A program made the translations under genes and the position numbers. From Saprospiraceae bacterium (lineage in GTDB: Bacteria > Bacteroidota > Bacteroidia > Chitinophagales > Saprospiraceae), in assembly GCA_007121335.1 (NCBI GenBank), contig SKLY01000012.1, positions 30,481-94,480 on the forward strand: 64,000 bases of DNA, in the 5' to 3' direction. A model generated the notes under the pieces. The model saw nothing but the letters and a program-made list of their open reading frames with translations, did no database searches and was not told where the DNA came from. Of the stretch, positions 26,238-35,807 are shown in pieces. Numbering within the stretch: position 1 is the first letter of the stretch; every line of letters begins with the position of its first letter.

Positions 26238-27560
26238 ATGAAAAACGTTTTGTTTGCATTGGTCTTCCTTCTTGTGGGATCCTCCATGGCCCTGGCACAA
26301 AGACCGGCCATAGAATTTGAGGAGTACACCCTCGATAACGGGCTTCATGTGATACTGCACCAGGATAACACCACTCCGGTGGTTGCGGTGAATGTGATGT
26401 ATCATGTGGGTTCCAAAAATGAAACCCCAGATCGTACTGGTTTTGCTCACTTTTTTGAGCACTTGATGTTTCAGGGTACAGAGCACATCGGAAGGGGTGA
26501 ATTTTCAGAGATAGTTGAGAAGGCCGGTGGTTCACTCAATGCCTGGACGAGTTTTGACATCACCAATTACTTTGTGTTGATGCCATCCAACCAGTTGGAG
26601 CTCGGCCTGTGGTTGGAGTCCGAGCGAATGCTTCACCCTGTGGTGGATTCTATTGGTGTGGCCATTGAAAAAGATGTGGTTACAGAGGAGATGAAGCAAA
26701 CTCGTGACAACAGACCCTATGGTAGAATTTTAACTGAAACCATAAAGAGGGCGTTCAGTGAGCACCCCTATCAGTGGGATGTACTGGGTAAGGACGAACA
26801 CATAAGAAATGCAGAGGTACATGAGTTCGCTGAATTTCACAACATGTTTTACGTGCCTAACAATGCAGTACTCGTAGTTGCCGGTGACATTGACATCGAT
26901 GAGACAAAGAGAATGATTGATGATTATTTTGGTGACATACCAAAGGGTGAACAGGAGATTAGGAGACCTGATGTGGTAGAGCCCCCGCTTACTTATGAAA
27001 AGAGAGATACAGTCTATGACAATATCCAACTTCCGGCTATAATCCACGCCTACCAAATCCCCGCGATGGGAGAGCCTGACTACTATGCCGTGGATATGTT
27101 AGGAAATCTACTTTCCAGTGGACAGAGTAGCCGCTTGTACAGGTCGCTTGTAATTGAGCAGGAGTTGGCACTGACAGTCCAGGCCATTCCACTCGGTCTG
27201 GAAGACCCGGGATTGTTCATTATTTTTGCCCTGCCCAATATGGGTGTTGACATTGCAGACCTGGAGGCGGCCATTGATGCCGAGGTCGATAAAGTTCGTC
27301 AGGAGATGATAACTGCTGAAGAACTTCAAAAACTTTACAATCAGTTTGAGACCCAGAAGGTAGGAGACAATACTACCATGGGAAGACTGGCTTCTAATTT
27401 GGCCAGCCTTCATCTAATGCACAGTGATGCCAATTTGATCAATACCGAGATTGATCGTTACATGGCGATCACCAAAGAAGATTTGAACCGTGCAGCCATT
27501 GAGTTCTTCAACCCGGATCGCAGAGTTGTAATTTATTATCTACCCAAACCAACAAATTAA
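26238..27560 (+). CDS. M16 zinc metallopeptidase, catalytic subunit
   Basis: A 440-residue pitrilysin-family peptidase with signal peptide MKNVLFALVFLLVGSSMALAQ, so it acts in the periplasm or outside. The inverted zinc motif HFFEH (His71, Glu74, His75) is intact, and a glutamate near 150 (VVTEEMKQTRDNRPYG) provides the third ligand. The N-terminal pair of alpha/beta domains is followed by the inactive C-terminal half including SGQSSRLYRSLV. The next gene is an M16 protein without the zinc motif, the usual arrangement of a heterodimeric processing-peptidase-like pair. Confidence 0.92.
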   Translation: MKNVLFALVFLLVGSSMALAQRPAIEFEEYTLDNGLHVILHQDNTTPVVAVNVMYHVGSKNETPDRTGFAHFFEHLMFQGTEHIGRGEFSEIVEKAGGSLNAWTSFDITNYFVLMPSNQLELGLWLESERMLHPVVDSIGVAIEKDVVTEEMKQTRDNRPYGRILTETIKRAFSEHPYQWDVLGKDEHIRNAEVHEFAEFHNMFYVPNNAVLVVAGDIDIDETKRMIDDYFGDIPKGEQEIRRPDVVEPPLTYEKRDTVYDNIQLPAIIHAYQIPAMGEPDYYAVDMLGNLLSSGQSSRLYRSLVIEQELALTVQAIPLGLEDPGLFIIFALPNMGVDIADLEAAIDAEVDKVRQEMITAEELQKLYNQFETQKVGDNTTMGRLASNLASLHLMHSDANLINTEIDRYMAITKEDLNRAAIEFFNPDRRVVIYYLPKPTN

Positions 27561-27628
27561 TACGATTTTTCCATATAAAAATATATGCAAGGATTGTTCA
27601 TAAAATGTTTAACTGAAATAATATCAAA

Positions 27629-29710
27629 ATGAAGAATATAATTATAATATTTGCGGCGGTATTTGCTTTTTGCGGTACTCTTGCAGCACAAATTGACCGG
27701 TCTGTCCAGCCCGAGCCCGGACCGGCTCCGACCATACAAATTGGTGATTATGAAGCCTTTACAATGGATAATGGCCTAAGGGTTATTGTGGTGGAAAATG
27801 AACGAAGCCCTCGTATCAGTTTCAATCTAACCCTGAATATTGATCCTGTGATGGAGGGTGATGCTGCCGGCTATGTCTCTATGTTTGGCTCACAATTGAG
27901 GTCGGGTACAACAAACAGAGATAAAGCAACTCTGGACAATGAAATCGATTTCATAGGTGCAAGTCTTTCCGCATCCTCAAGAGGGGTATTCGGTAGTGCA
28001 CTTGCCAGGCATTCAGAGACTTTGATGGAATTGATGGCAGATGTTTTGCAGAATCCCACTTTTCCACAGGAAGAGCTGGACAGAGCAATAACCCAGTCTA
28101 AATCAGGACTGTCCACTGTTCCCACGGATGCACAAGCCATCGTTAGCAACCTCTCTTCAGCCATTCTCTTTCCCAACCATCCCTACGGGGAAGTAATGAC
28201 AGAGGAAACTATTGAAAACATAACCAGAGACCATATCGTGGATTATTACAATACCTACTTTAAGCCCAATGTTGGCTTCCTGGTAATTGTAGGAAATATC
28301 AACGTGGAGGAGGCCAAAGAACTCACCCAGCGCTTTCTCGGTGATTGGGAGGCTGGTGAGGTCCCATCCCATGAGTATGAGACTCCTCAAGCTCCTGATG
28401 GGCTGAGAGTTTCTTTTGCCAATAGACCTGGAGCGGTGCAGTCTGTTTTCAGAGTGTCATATCCCGTAGAACTCACCCCCGGTCATCCCGATGCCATTAA
28501 GGCAAGCGTGATGAACAGTATTCTCGGTGGAGGTGTCTTCTCCGGCAGACTAATGCAAAATCTGCGTGAGGACAAGGGATATACTTATGGAGCCAGATCT
28601 CGCCTCAGCACGGACCGATTGGTTGGTACTTTTTCGGCCGGAGCAGAAGTAGGAAATAATGTTACCGATAGTGCCATAGTAGAAGTGCTCTACGAAATGG
28701 AGCGAATGGTCAATGAACCGGTGGATGAGAGGAGCCTTGAGCTCATTAAAAACTTTATGAACGGAAGCTTTGCCCGTTCTCTTGAAAGTCCGCAAACGGT
28801 CGCTCGATTTGCACTCAATATAGAGCGTTTTAACTTGCCTGAAGACTACTATGCTACCTACCTGGAGAGATTGATGGCCGTAACTGCTGAGGACGTGCAG
28901 GAGATGGCCAGGAAGTATATCAAACCCGGGAATGCCCACATTCTGGTGGCAGGTAATGAAGATGAAATCCCTGAGAGACTGTTGAGGTTCGCCTACGATG
29001 GACAAGTCCACTTTTACGATGCCTTTGCCCGCCCCATCGAAAAAAGCGATGTGGAACTGGATGAGAGTGTAACCGCTGAATGGGTCATCTCTCAATATAT
29101 AGATGCTATTGGTGGAAAAGATGCCATCAAAGCCATTGAGGATATTACCATTGTTCGAACCGCTGAAATGATGGGTTCCAGTATAAAGGAGACTACCAGA
29201 AAAAAGACTCCTTATAAAATGCTTATGGAAGTGGAAATGGCCGGAAATGTATTGCAAAGAGAGGTTTTTGACGGAGAAGCAGGATACAGCTCTTCCATGG
29301 GTCAAAGAATGCCCACCCCCGAAAGCGACATTGAAGGTCAGCGCCAGCGAGCCAAAATTGTAAGGGAACTCTCCTATCTGGATGGTGATGTGGAAATGGA
29401 ACTGAGAGGTGTGGAGCGAATCGAAGGAAAAGATGCGTACCGAATCAGAGTCACCACCGCCGATGGAACGGTTGTGGATGAATACTACGATATGGAGACC
29501 TTCCTGAAGGTTAGGGAGTCGGTTACCATGGAGCAAATGGGACAGACCCAAACCATTACCTCTGATTTTCACGATTACAAAGAAGTCTCCGGTGTGTATT
29601 TCCCATACAAAGTTTCACTGACCGGAGTGGGACCCATGCCGATTGAAATGGAAACTGAGAAATTGGAAGTCAATACCGGTCTCGATCCGGCATTGTTTTC
29701 TGTAGAATAA
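27629..29710 (+). CDS. M16 non-catalytic partner with C-terminal LolA-like domain
   Basis: A 693-residue secreted protein (signal peptide MKNIIIIFAAVFAFCGTLAA). Residues ~30-460 form an M16 fold in which the HxxEH position reads GYVSMFGSQLRSGT, so no zinc site; GGVFSGRLMQNLREDKGYTYG is the conserved substrate-contact region. After ~480 there is an extra domain (DAIGGKDAIKAIEDITIVRT, later VFDGEAGYSS, DEYYDMETFLKVRE and FPYKVSLTG) of the curved-sheet LolA/lipoprotein-carrier kind. It follows the catalytic partner by 68 bp and a strong hairpin terminates the pair. Confidence 0.85.
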   Translation: MKNIIIIFAAVFAFCGTLAAQIDRSVQPEPGPAPTIQIGDYEAFTMDNGLRVIVVENERSPRISFNLTLNIDPVMEGDAAGYVSMFGSQLRSGTTNRDKATLDNEIDFIGASLSASSRGVFGSALARHSETLMELMADVLQNPTFPQEELDRAITQSKSGLSTVPTDAQAIVSNLSSAILFPNHPYGEVMTEETIENITRDHIVDYYNTYFKPNVGFLVIVGNINVEEAKELTQRFLGDWEAGEVPSHEYETPQAPDGLRVSFANRPGAVQSVFRVSYPVELTPGHPDAIKASVMNSILGGGVFSGRLMQNLREDKGYTYGARSRLSTDRLVGTFSAGAEVGNNVTDSAIVEVLYEMERMVNEPVDERSLELIKNFMNGSFARSLESPQTVARFALNIERFNLPEDYYATYLERLMAVTAEDVQEMARKYIKPGNAHILVAGNEDEIPERLLRFAYDGQVHFYDAFARPIEKSDVELDESVTAEWVISQYIDAIGGKDAIKAIEDITIVRTAEMMGSSIKETTRKKTPYKMLMEVEMAGNVLQREVFDGEAGYSSSMGQRMPTPESDIEGQRQRAKIVRELSYLDGDVEMELRGVERIEGKDAYRIRVTTADGTVVDEYYDMETFLKVRESVTMEQMGQTQTITSDFHDYKEVSGVYFPYKVSLTGVGPMPIEMETEKLEVNTGLDPALFSVE

Positions 29711-29732
29711 TACTTCATAACTAATATTACCG

Positions 29733-29793
29733 GTGGAGCAATGGGTTACTATCCTTAACAAAATCAGGATAACCGGTTGCTCCACTTTTAATT
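29733..29793 (+). terminator. Terminator of the M16 pair
   Basis: Long hairpin: GTGGAGCAA..GGTTA..ATCCT pairs with AGGAT.AACC..TTGCTCCAC (29733-29785), then TTTTAATTT. It separates the M16 genes from lemA. Confidence 0.75.
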
Positions 29794-29810
29794 TCTAATA
29801 CTCCTTAATT

Positions 29811-30368
29811 ATGTTAATAGCTCTTTTAGTAATTGGTGGAATTGGTTTGCTTCTCATTTTTATGGGGATCAATTACTACAATAGATTTATCCGCTTGAAA
29901 AACAAAGTGGAGGATAGTTGGAGTGGAATTGATGTCCAACTCAAGCGCCGGTACGATCTTATTCCAAACCTCCTGGAAACGGTTAAGGGTTATGCCAAAC
30001 ACGAGAAAGAGATTTTTGATAATGTGGCCGATGCCCGCGCAAGAGCATTAAATGCCGGAGGTAAGGGAGAGAAAATCGCCGCGGAAAATCAATTGACCGG
30101 TGCGCTGAGGTCCGTTTTTGCACTGGCGGAAAATTATCCCGACCTCAAGGCCAATTCCAACTTTTTGAAATTTCAGCAGCAGTTGACCGGAATTGAAGAT
30201 GAAATTCAGATGTCGCGCCGATACTACAATGCCACGGTTAGGGAATTCAATACTGGAATTGCAGTTTTCCCGGCCAACATTATCGCCGGAGCTTTCAACT
30301 TCACGCCCTATCAGTTTTTTGAACTGGATGACCACTCTCAACGTGAGGCACCCAGTGTAAAATTTTAA
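29811..30368 (+). CDS. lemA: LemA family protein
   Basis: A 185-residue LemA protein: a single N-terminal membrane helix (ALLVIGGIGLLLIFMGINYYN) followed by the coiled helical domain with the family hallmarks RLKNKVEDSWSGIDVQLKRR, DLIPNLLETVKGYA, and RRYYNATVREFNT, ending in FFELDD. Role unknown in detail; LemA proteins are envelope-associated. The next gene (DUF2207) starts 9 bp downstream, a common pairing in bacteria. Confidence 0.92.
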   Translation: MLIALLVIGGIGLLLIFMGINYYNRFIRLKNKVEDSWSGIDVQLKRRYDLIPNLLETVKGYAKHEKEIFDNVADARARALNAGGKGEKIAAENQLTGALRSVFALAENYPDLKANSNFLKFQQQLTGIEDEIQMSRRYYNATVREFNTGIAVFPANIIAGAFNFTPYQFFELDDHSQREAPSVKF

Positions 30369-30377
30369 ACTATTACT

Positions 30378-33300
30378 ATGCATCGTAAATTCGGACTTCT
30401 TGTTATTGTTGTTGTAATCCTGCTCCTTGGAAATCTTGAACTCAAGGCAGAGGCATTTTACATCCGGAATTACGATGTGCAGATTGAGTTGAATAGAAAC
30501 GGATCCTTTAATGTAGTGGAAACTATTGACCTAACTTTTTCCGAGTCCCGTCGCGGTATTCTTAGAGATATTCCGGTTCGGTATCGAGAAGAGGGTGGCA
30601 GAGGAGAAGACAGAGCGATCAGACCCATAGGTCCCGAACTCTATGAGATTGTGGTCGAAGACATCCGTGTGGACGACCATCCCTTCACCTATTTTATGGA
30701 GGGTGATCATATGCGAATCAGAATTGGTGACCCGGATAAGCGAATCACAGGAGACCAGCGCTACACCATTTCCTACACGGTTTGGGGTGCGATTAACGAA
30801 TTCAGGGACCACGTGGAGTTCAGTTGGAATATCATTGGACATCACTGGAACACTGACATTCACAATGCCAGCTTTTCAATAGAGGCTGAGGAAGGGCTAT
30901 CTTTTAATCAGAGAGATGTAGTTTACGCCACAGGAAGAATAGGTGCGAGGCAACGAGATATGAATGTGAATGTGGAGCAGAACCGGATTTCCGGGGAGTT
31001 GACTCAACCATTGGGTCGCTTTGAAGGCATCTCGCTGGCGACGCGCCACCCAAAAAATCAATTTACTTCCATTCATACGCCCATAGATAAATTTGCCACT
31101 CATTTTGTCGTGAGAGAGCACCGGTACTTTGCAGATATTGGCACCGGGGGCTATTTTGAAGTTCGGGAATCCATGACCATCGAATTTCTGGAGGGCCGAA
31201 GTTCGTTCTCCAGAATAGCAGGTAGGGCGTTTTCCTCTCCTCTGACCGGCCTTGCCATTTTTCCCCTTCCCAAAAACCTGTCAGTAGAAAGCAATGATCA
31301 ACTGCTTGACTACGAATTGAGAAGGAGGGGAAACGACACCTACATCCGGTTTTTCAGGACAGACCAGTCTGAGTTTTCCGACGAAGTATCGGTTTCTCTG
31401 ACTTATGACCTTTGGGGCGGTACTACAGTTGGTAACAATGTGGATAAGGTGAGATTGACACCCTCTGGATTTTACCCTCAAGAACCCGTTGAAAATATCC
31501 GGGTGGAGTTGAATGCTCCCTTTACCGGCCGGGTGGCATCTTCCTCAGGGAGGGTTTCCCTTCCCGATTTATTTCAGAGAGCAGACGAAAGTTCGCTTAT
31601 TGCAAATGCCTCCTATCCCGCATATCGCCTGGATTACCTGGCCATGGAAACCGATGTGGAAAAAGGTTTTTACGACGAAGCAATGCAGCCACCGGGATTG
31701 TTTGGAAAAGATTTTTTGGTGGACAGGATGCATATCCGCGCCGAAATGGACAACAGACAGGGTGTGGAGCTCCATTATGAGTGGACCGTAGAGCACCCCT
31801 TCCCAGGAACGGCTTTCACCTTTGAACCTGTGTTCCTCAATAGATACAGTTACAATCCGGAAGAATTTAACGGTCATCTGAAAATTCCATCCTGGAACCT
31901 CATGGATGGACGAATTGCACCGGTGACTGAATTTTCCACTGAGAAAGGTGACTGGCAAAACAGAGTGTGGGGTAGCCGCCGAGTACTCACAGCTCCGGAA
32001 GGGGTGCGGGCTGAGATGAACTGGAATCCGTCGGCCACTGTGCTGTACCGCGGTCTTTTCAGGAGTGAAAACGGCAGGTCGGTCGTGGAGGTGCCAGTAG
32101 TCAGTAAAACCACCGAACCGATTAGGAACATTGAGGTTGAATTAATTCCACCGGATGGTTTTGACCGCTCAGATATTTCCGCTGAGTTATTGATTGACCA
32201 AAATGAAACCCTGACACTTAATCTCAGGGAGGGAATTTTTGTGAGTGACCAGCCCGATTTGGTGATCCCACCAGGCAGTTCAATGACATTGAAGGTAAGT
32301 GGTCACGAGGGCTTTGCGGGTGACTTGCCCATAGGTTCTGCACTCTATCTGATTTTCAGAAATAATTTTCCCATCTGGTGGCTTTTGTTGTTGGTACTCG
32401 TGCTGTATTTGCTCTGGGACCGCTTTGGAAGAAACCGCAAAGAGGCCGTGGTGGTACAGTTTTATCCTCCCCAAAAAATCACTTCAGCAGAAGCAGGTCT
32501 TCTGTGGGATGACAAGTTGCATAAAAAAGACCTGGTTTCTCTGATCTACTACTGGGCCGGAAAGGGATACCTTGAAGTGGAAGAGATTCAGGAAAATAAG
32601 AAGATGAGCTACAAGCTCCGGAAGAAAAAAGACCTTCCTGCAAGTGCCAGAGGTTTCGAAAGGACATTCTTCAATGGAATATTTTTCAGGGACGAGGTAA
32701 AGCTCAGTGAGTTGAGGTCCCGCTTTTCGCGCACTATGATGAGGGCCTACAAAGAGCTGATGCTATACAGCAAGCAGCACGATTTTTACGCACCCGGTTC
32801 ACGTGGATTTGGCTGTGGATTGATCGGACTCGGGATTCTGTCCATGGTGGCCGGAATTGTCGGATTGGTATTTGCCTTTTTTACAGGGCATTGGTCCTGG
32901 GGTGTTTCCCCGCTGCTGGCAGGTTTTGTACTGGTCTTCTTCGGTCGGATTATGCCCAAGAAAGGACCTTTTGGCATGAAAAAATACCAAAAGTTGCTCG
33001 GTTTCAGGGAGTTTGTGCGCACGGCTGAAATTGACAGAATCAAGGCATTGTACCGCGAAAATCCCGGCTATTTTGACTCTACCATCGCCTACGCAATCGT
33101 ATTCGGCCTCGGTAAGCAGTGGGCCGAAAAATTTGAGGGAATTATGACTGAGCCACCGGACTGGTACAAGGGCAGGGACCGCAGATCTACTTTCAGCACC
33201 ATCGTTTTTACTGACGCCCTGGTGCGAAGTATGCACCGCATGAATTACGACTTAAGTATGCCACCTCCATCAAGTAGTGGCAGTGGAGCTTCTTCCTGGT

Positions 33301-33383
33301 CGGGTGGAGGCGGAAGCGGCTTCGGTGGCGGCGGATTCTCCTCAGGTGGCGGCTTCGGCGGCGGTGGCGGCAGCAGTTGGTAA
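30378..33383 (+). CDS. DUF2207 membrane protein with expanded ectodomain and Gly-Ser tail
   Basis: A 1001-residue protein, clearly longer than most DUF2207 proteins (~550-650). After a signal peptide (LLVIVVVILLLGNLELKAEA) the classic DUF2207 ectodomain starts: VQIELNRNGSFNVVETIDLTF ... RRGILRDIPV. Two further units of similar design seem to follow from ~238 and ~448, suggesting duplication. A membrane helix lies at ~664-684 (WWLLLLVLVLYLLW), a cytoplasmic domain follows, then a helix pair at ~815-860. The last ~35 residues are Gly/Ser-rich and end in GGGGSSW, as usual for the family. Partner of LemA; function unknown. Confidence 0.88.
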   Translation: MHRKFGLLVIVVVILLLGNLELKAEAFYIRNYDVQIELNRNGSFNVVETIDLTFSESRRGILRDIPVRYREEGGRGEDRAIRPIGPELYEIVVEDIRVDDHPFTYFMEGDHMRIRIGDPDKRITGDQRYTISYTVWGAINEFRDHVEFSWNIIGHHWNTDIHNASFSIEAEEGLSFNQRDVVYATGRIGARQRDMNVNVEQNRISGELTQPLGRFEGISLATRHPKNQFTSIHTPIDKFATHFVVREHRYFADIGTGGYFEVRESMTIEFLEGRSSFSRIAGRAFSSPLTGLAIFPLPKNLSVESNDQLLDYELRRRGNDTYIRFFRTDQSEFSDEVSVSLTYDLWGGTTVGNNVDKVRLTPSGFYPQEPVENIRVELNAPFTGRVASSSGRVSLPDLFQRADESSLIANASYPAYRLDYLAMETDVEKGFYDEAMQPPGLFGKDFLVDRMHIRAEMDNRQGVELHYEWTVEHPFPGTAFTFEPVFLNRYSYNPEEFNGHLKIPSWNLMDGRIAPVTEFSTEKGDWQNRVWGSRRVLTAPEGVRAEMNWNPSATVLYRGLFRSENGRSVVEVPVVSKTTEPIRNIEVELIPPDGFDRSDISAELLIDQNETLTLNLREGIFVSDQPDLVIPPGSSMTLKVSGHEGFAGDLPIGSALYLIFRNNFPIWWLLLLVLVLYLLWDRFGRNRKEAVVVQFYPPQKITSAEAGLLWDDKLHKKDLVSLIYYWAGKGYLEVEEIQENKKMSYKLRKKKDLPASARGFERTFFNGIFFRDEVKLSELRSRFSRTMMRAYKELMLYSKQHDFYAPGSRGFGCGLIGLGILSMVAGIVGLVFAFFTGHWSWGVSPLLAGFVLVFFGRIMPKKGPFGMKKYQKLLGFREFVRTAEIDRIKALYRENPGYFDSTIAYAIVFGLGKQWAEKFEGIMTEPPDWYKGRDRRSTFSTIVFTDALVRSMHRMNYDLSMPPPSSSGSGASSWSGGGGSGFGGGGFSSGGGFGGGGGSSW

Positions 33384-33402
33384 TTGATTTGTGCCCACTG
33401 AA

Positions 33403-33630
33403 TTATCTCCGAAAAATCAGCTTGCCTCCTATTTCTGTGATTTGTGATTCAGATATTTTAGGATTTACATAATTACGAAATGGTTTTTCGGGCGAGAATT
33501 CTAATTCGCTGTCAGGGATGAGGAATCCAGCGGTAATTCTTTGGCTTGGATCCTGGTTGCGTGCAAAAGCCACGGAGCAGGCAAAGGCCGCAGTGGGTTC
33601 AATTTTTGTTAGAGGCGTTTTTAAAATCAT
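33403..33630 (-). pseudogene. Possible truncated gene remnant
   Basis: A 75-codon frame with protein-like composition (ITAGFLIPDSELEF, KPFRNYVNPKIS, TEIGGKLIFRR). Upstream it runs into repeat-like sequence and a stop twelve codons before the ATG. It could be the 3' remnant of a gene destroyed by repeat insertion, or a chance frame. No family is recognised. Confidence 0.2.
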
Positions 33631-34251
33631 GCCACCCCTACGGGGTTCGTGTTTTCGTACGGATCAATTTTTATAATCATTTCATTCCTACAGGATTTCT
33701 GCCTATCGCTATGAAGCGTTTTTTCAAAATATCTTCAAGAACCAAAAACCCCAGTATAAAGATCTACTGCCTGCTACATTGAGGTAGCGGCCTCGCAAAC
33801 AACTCACTAACTCACAGACTCACCAATTCATAACTAGCCTGCCCCCAATGCTTTGGGGGGAAATGGTCCACCACAGTGGAACAGAGGTCACAGAAAGTTC
33901 AATTGACAGTGGACAATGGACAATGGACAATTTTTTTGGCGAAATTTCTTGAATTCTGGGCAGGGTTATGATTTTTGGGAGGTTCGTTGTGTAGGGATTA
34001 TTGGTCTCTCCACCTCCCCAAAGCATAGTCTGGCCCCAAAGCATTGGGGGGGTGGGGGGCAAAGAAAGGTGTCAAAGGGGGCATCAATACAGTATGAGGG
34101 GAGAAGAAATTTCTCCAAATCTATAATCCCAAAAATATAGATATGATGCTGTCATCGAAGGACTTACGCCAAAAAAATAACTAAAAACTCACAACTAAAA
34201 ACTCAAAACTCAGAGCAAGCCATCGGCCATAGACCAATAACCATCAACCGC
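33631..34251. repeat. Composite intergenic repeat block C
   Basis: No gene is visible. Modules in order: CCACCCCTACGGGGTTCGTG hairpin and CATTCCTACAGGATTTCTGCC (33631-33705); a caagaaccaaaaaccccagtataaagatctactgc module (33737-33772); gactcaccaattcataactagcctgccccc (also at 61229); palindromic CCCCCAATGCTTTGGGGG; tttttgggaggttcgttgtgtaggg (33972-33997); more CCCCAAAGC..TTGGGG; and finally ccatcggccatagaccaataaccatcaacc ending at the stop of the FkbM gene. Confidence 0.75.
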
Positions 34252-34968
34252 TCACGGCCAGGCCATGAAATAAAAATCCAGCCTCTGGTAGAAATGTTTT
34301 TTAAACGTTTGTTCATTCATAGGTTGGCGCCCTTTAAGGTAATCCCTCATCAGTCCTACTTTCATGTTGAGCTCTCCATGCAGCAGTTTGTACATCATGG
34401 TGGGGGTTACTCCGTAAATGTCTGCAGCGCCCAGGCCGAATTCAAAAACGATCACCGGCCTGTATTTTTCTATAGTTTTCCGCGCCCCTGTCAGAACCCT
34501 GTACTCTGCGCCCTCAACGTCCATTTTGATGAAGTCCACGGGGTAATCTCCGGGTAAAACCCTGTCCAGGGTATCTGTTTGCACCTTGATGGGTTCCACT
34601 TGCTCAGATGACCGATCGTACTTCCGGCGCAAAATACCGCTGTAGGCCGGGTTGCTCTTTACGTATTGAAAGGTGGTTTCTCCAGAGGTATCAGAAAGGC
34701 AGATGTCACTCAGCGTGACCGATTTAGCGTATTTTTGCTTCAAATCATCAAACAGAGCTGGTATGGGCTCGAAGGCAAAATGCTTTCCATCCGGGCAGTT
34801 TTTCAATACACTGTCCAAAAACTCTCCCTTGTGACATCCCACATCCACGCAGTTTGAGTCCACCTCGGTGGCTTTTTGCAAGACATTTACCGTCTGCCGG
34901 TCATAAGTGATGTTTTTGTTGATATTCAGAGGCACCTTCATTAGTGCCTGCCTGATCATTGACTTCAT
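34252..34968 (-). CDS. FkbM family methyltransferase
   Basis: A 238-residue SAM-dependent methyltransferase of the FkbM family. Motif I is VDVGCHKGEF (41-50), FAFEPIP follows as the acidic loop of strand 2, and VDFIKMDVEGAEYRVLTGA is the very characteristic FkbM strand 4-5 block. Such enzymes often methylate sugars or lipids in surface polysaccharide biosynthesis; no glycosyltransferases are adjacent here, so the substrate is unknown. The stop codon touches the ccatcaacc repeat of block C. Isolated between a repeat block and an unrelated gene. Confidence 0.88.
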   Translation of the reverse strand: MKSMIRQALMKVPLNINKNITYDRQTVNVLQKATEVDSNCVDVGCHKGEFLDSVLKNCPDGKHFAFEPIPALFDDLKQKYAKSVTLSDICLSDTSGETTFQYVKSNPAYSGILRRKYDRSSEQVEPIKVQTDTLDRVLPGDYPVDFIKMDVEGAEYRVLTGARKTIEKYRPVIVFEFGLGAADIYGVTPTMMYKLLHGELNMKVGLMRDYLKGRQPMNEQTFKKHFYQRLDFYFMAWP

Positions 34969-35123
34969 AAATTCCTCTGTTTCTGATTGTAAAGATATGA
35001 AAAGCTGTCAATAGCTCTCACTGTGAGATAAATTTTGGAGTGCGATTAGAGAGAGTCTCTAAGAAAAAGCGGTGGAAATTATGAAAAAATTTAGGGTTCC
35101 CCTTCTGGTATATAAAAAAATGT

Positions 35124-35131
35124 TAAATTTG
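35124..35131 (+). promoter_or_regulatory. -7 box upstream of the small membrane protein gene
   Basis: TAAATTTG, perfect match to TAnnTTTG, about 105 bp before the ATG at 35236. A clear TTTG at -33 is missing. Confidence 0.4.
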
Positions 35132-35235
35132 ACGCGAAAGTATTGGTGTATTGATGGCAATTAATGGCTGATAGTTTCTTGCAAATCGATTTAATTTTAT
35201 GATTCATAGTTTTTTACTCATTTAAAAATTTTATC

Positions 35236-35484
35236 ATGGAAAATCCAATATCCAACCCGGAAGTGGTGAGTACTAAAGAGTGGTTGATTACCATCCTGCT
35301 CATGATTATCCCCATTGTCAACATCGTGCTCCTTTTTTTATGGGCACTTGGAGGAAATGCCAACCCAAATAAGGCGAATTGGGCCAAAGCTACCCTAATC
35401 TGGTTTGCAATCCTAATTGTATTTTATGTGATTTTTGGGGTTACTTTGGGTGCTGCATTCTTTATGTTTGACGGAGGAATGTAA
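35236..35484 (+). CDS. Small two-helix membrane protein
   Basis: An 82-residue protein with two hydrophobic helices (about 17-37 and 53-77) separated by a short polar loop GGNANPNKANWAKA. The pattern W-L-x-x-x-L-L-x-x-I-P-x-V-N-I-V and NPNKxNWA is one I associate with small conserved membrane proteins of unknown function in Bacteroidota and Firmicutes. ATG 35236 begins right after an A/T-rich leader without Shine-Dalgarno. Real gene probable, role unknown. Confidence 0.65.
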   Translation: MENPISNPEVVSTKEWLITILLMIIPIVNIVLLFLWALGGNANPNKANWAKATLIWFAILIVFYVIFGVTLGAAFFMFDGGM

Positions 35485-35754
35485 TCTCTATCCGTATTCT
35501 TGATAAAAGATTTTTTCTAGAAAATCTTGATTGTATTCTGTCGCTTACCAGGCACGGACTGCGTAGTTCTAGGTGTGTCCCATCTGGAAGTTTAACAACA
35601 TAAACTCATTGTAACTTCCAAAGTCGATTTTGTAGAAGTCCCCGGCTGGCAGGTTTTTCCAGGCCAAATCCAGATGAACAAGAGGTTTGAGAAGAATAAG
35701 GGTATGCGAGAATTTAGACATACGGTGAAAAGTAGTGAAAATAATCAAAGTTCA
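35485..35754. other. Gene-free stretch before the gbsR-like gene
   Basis: No supported gene. AGATTTTTTCTAGAAAATCT at ~35509-35528 is a weak A/T-rich hairpin that could end the preceding gene. Otherwise nothing is recognised. Confidence 0.3.
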
Positions 35755-35786
35755 TTTGGTTCTGAACTAAAGATGTATTAACTTTG
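35755..35786 (+). promoter_or_regulatory. Consensus Bacteroidota promoter of the gbsR/ABC cluster
   Basis: TTTG (35755-35758), exactly 20-bp spacer, TAACTTTG (35779-35786): perfect in both halves, 21 bp before the ATG at 35808. The best promoter in the window. Confidence 0.8.
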
Positions 35787-35807
35787 CCTCTGAATTGAGA
35801 GTGACCC

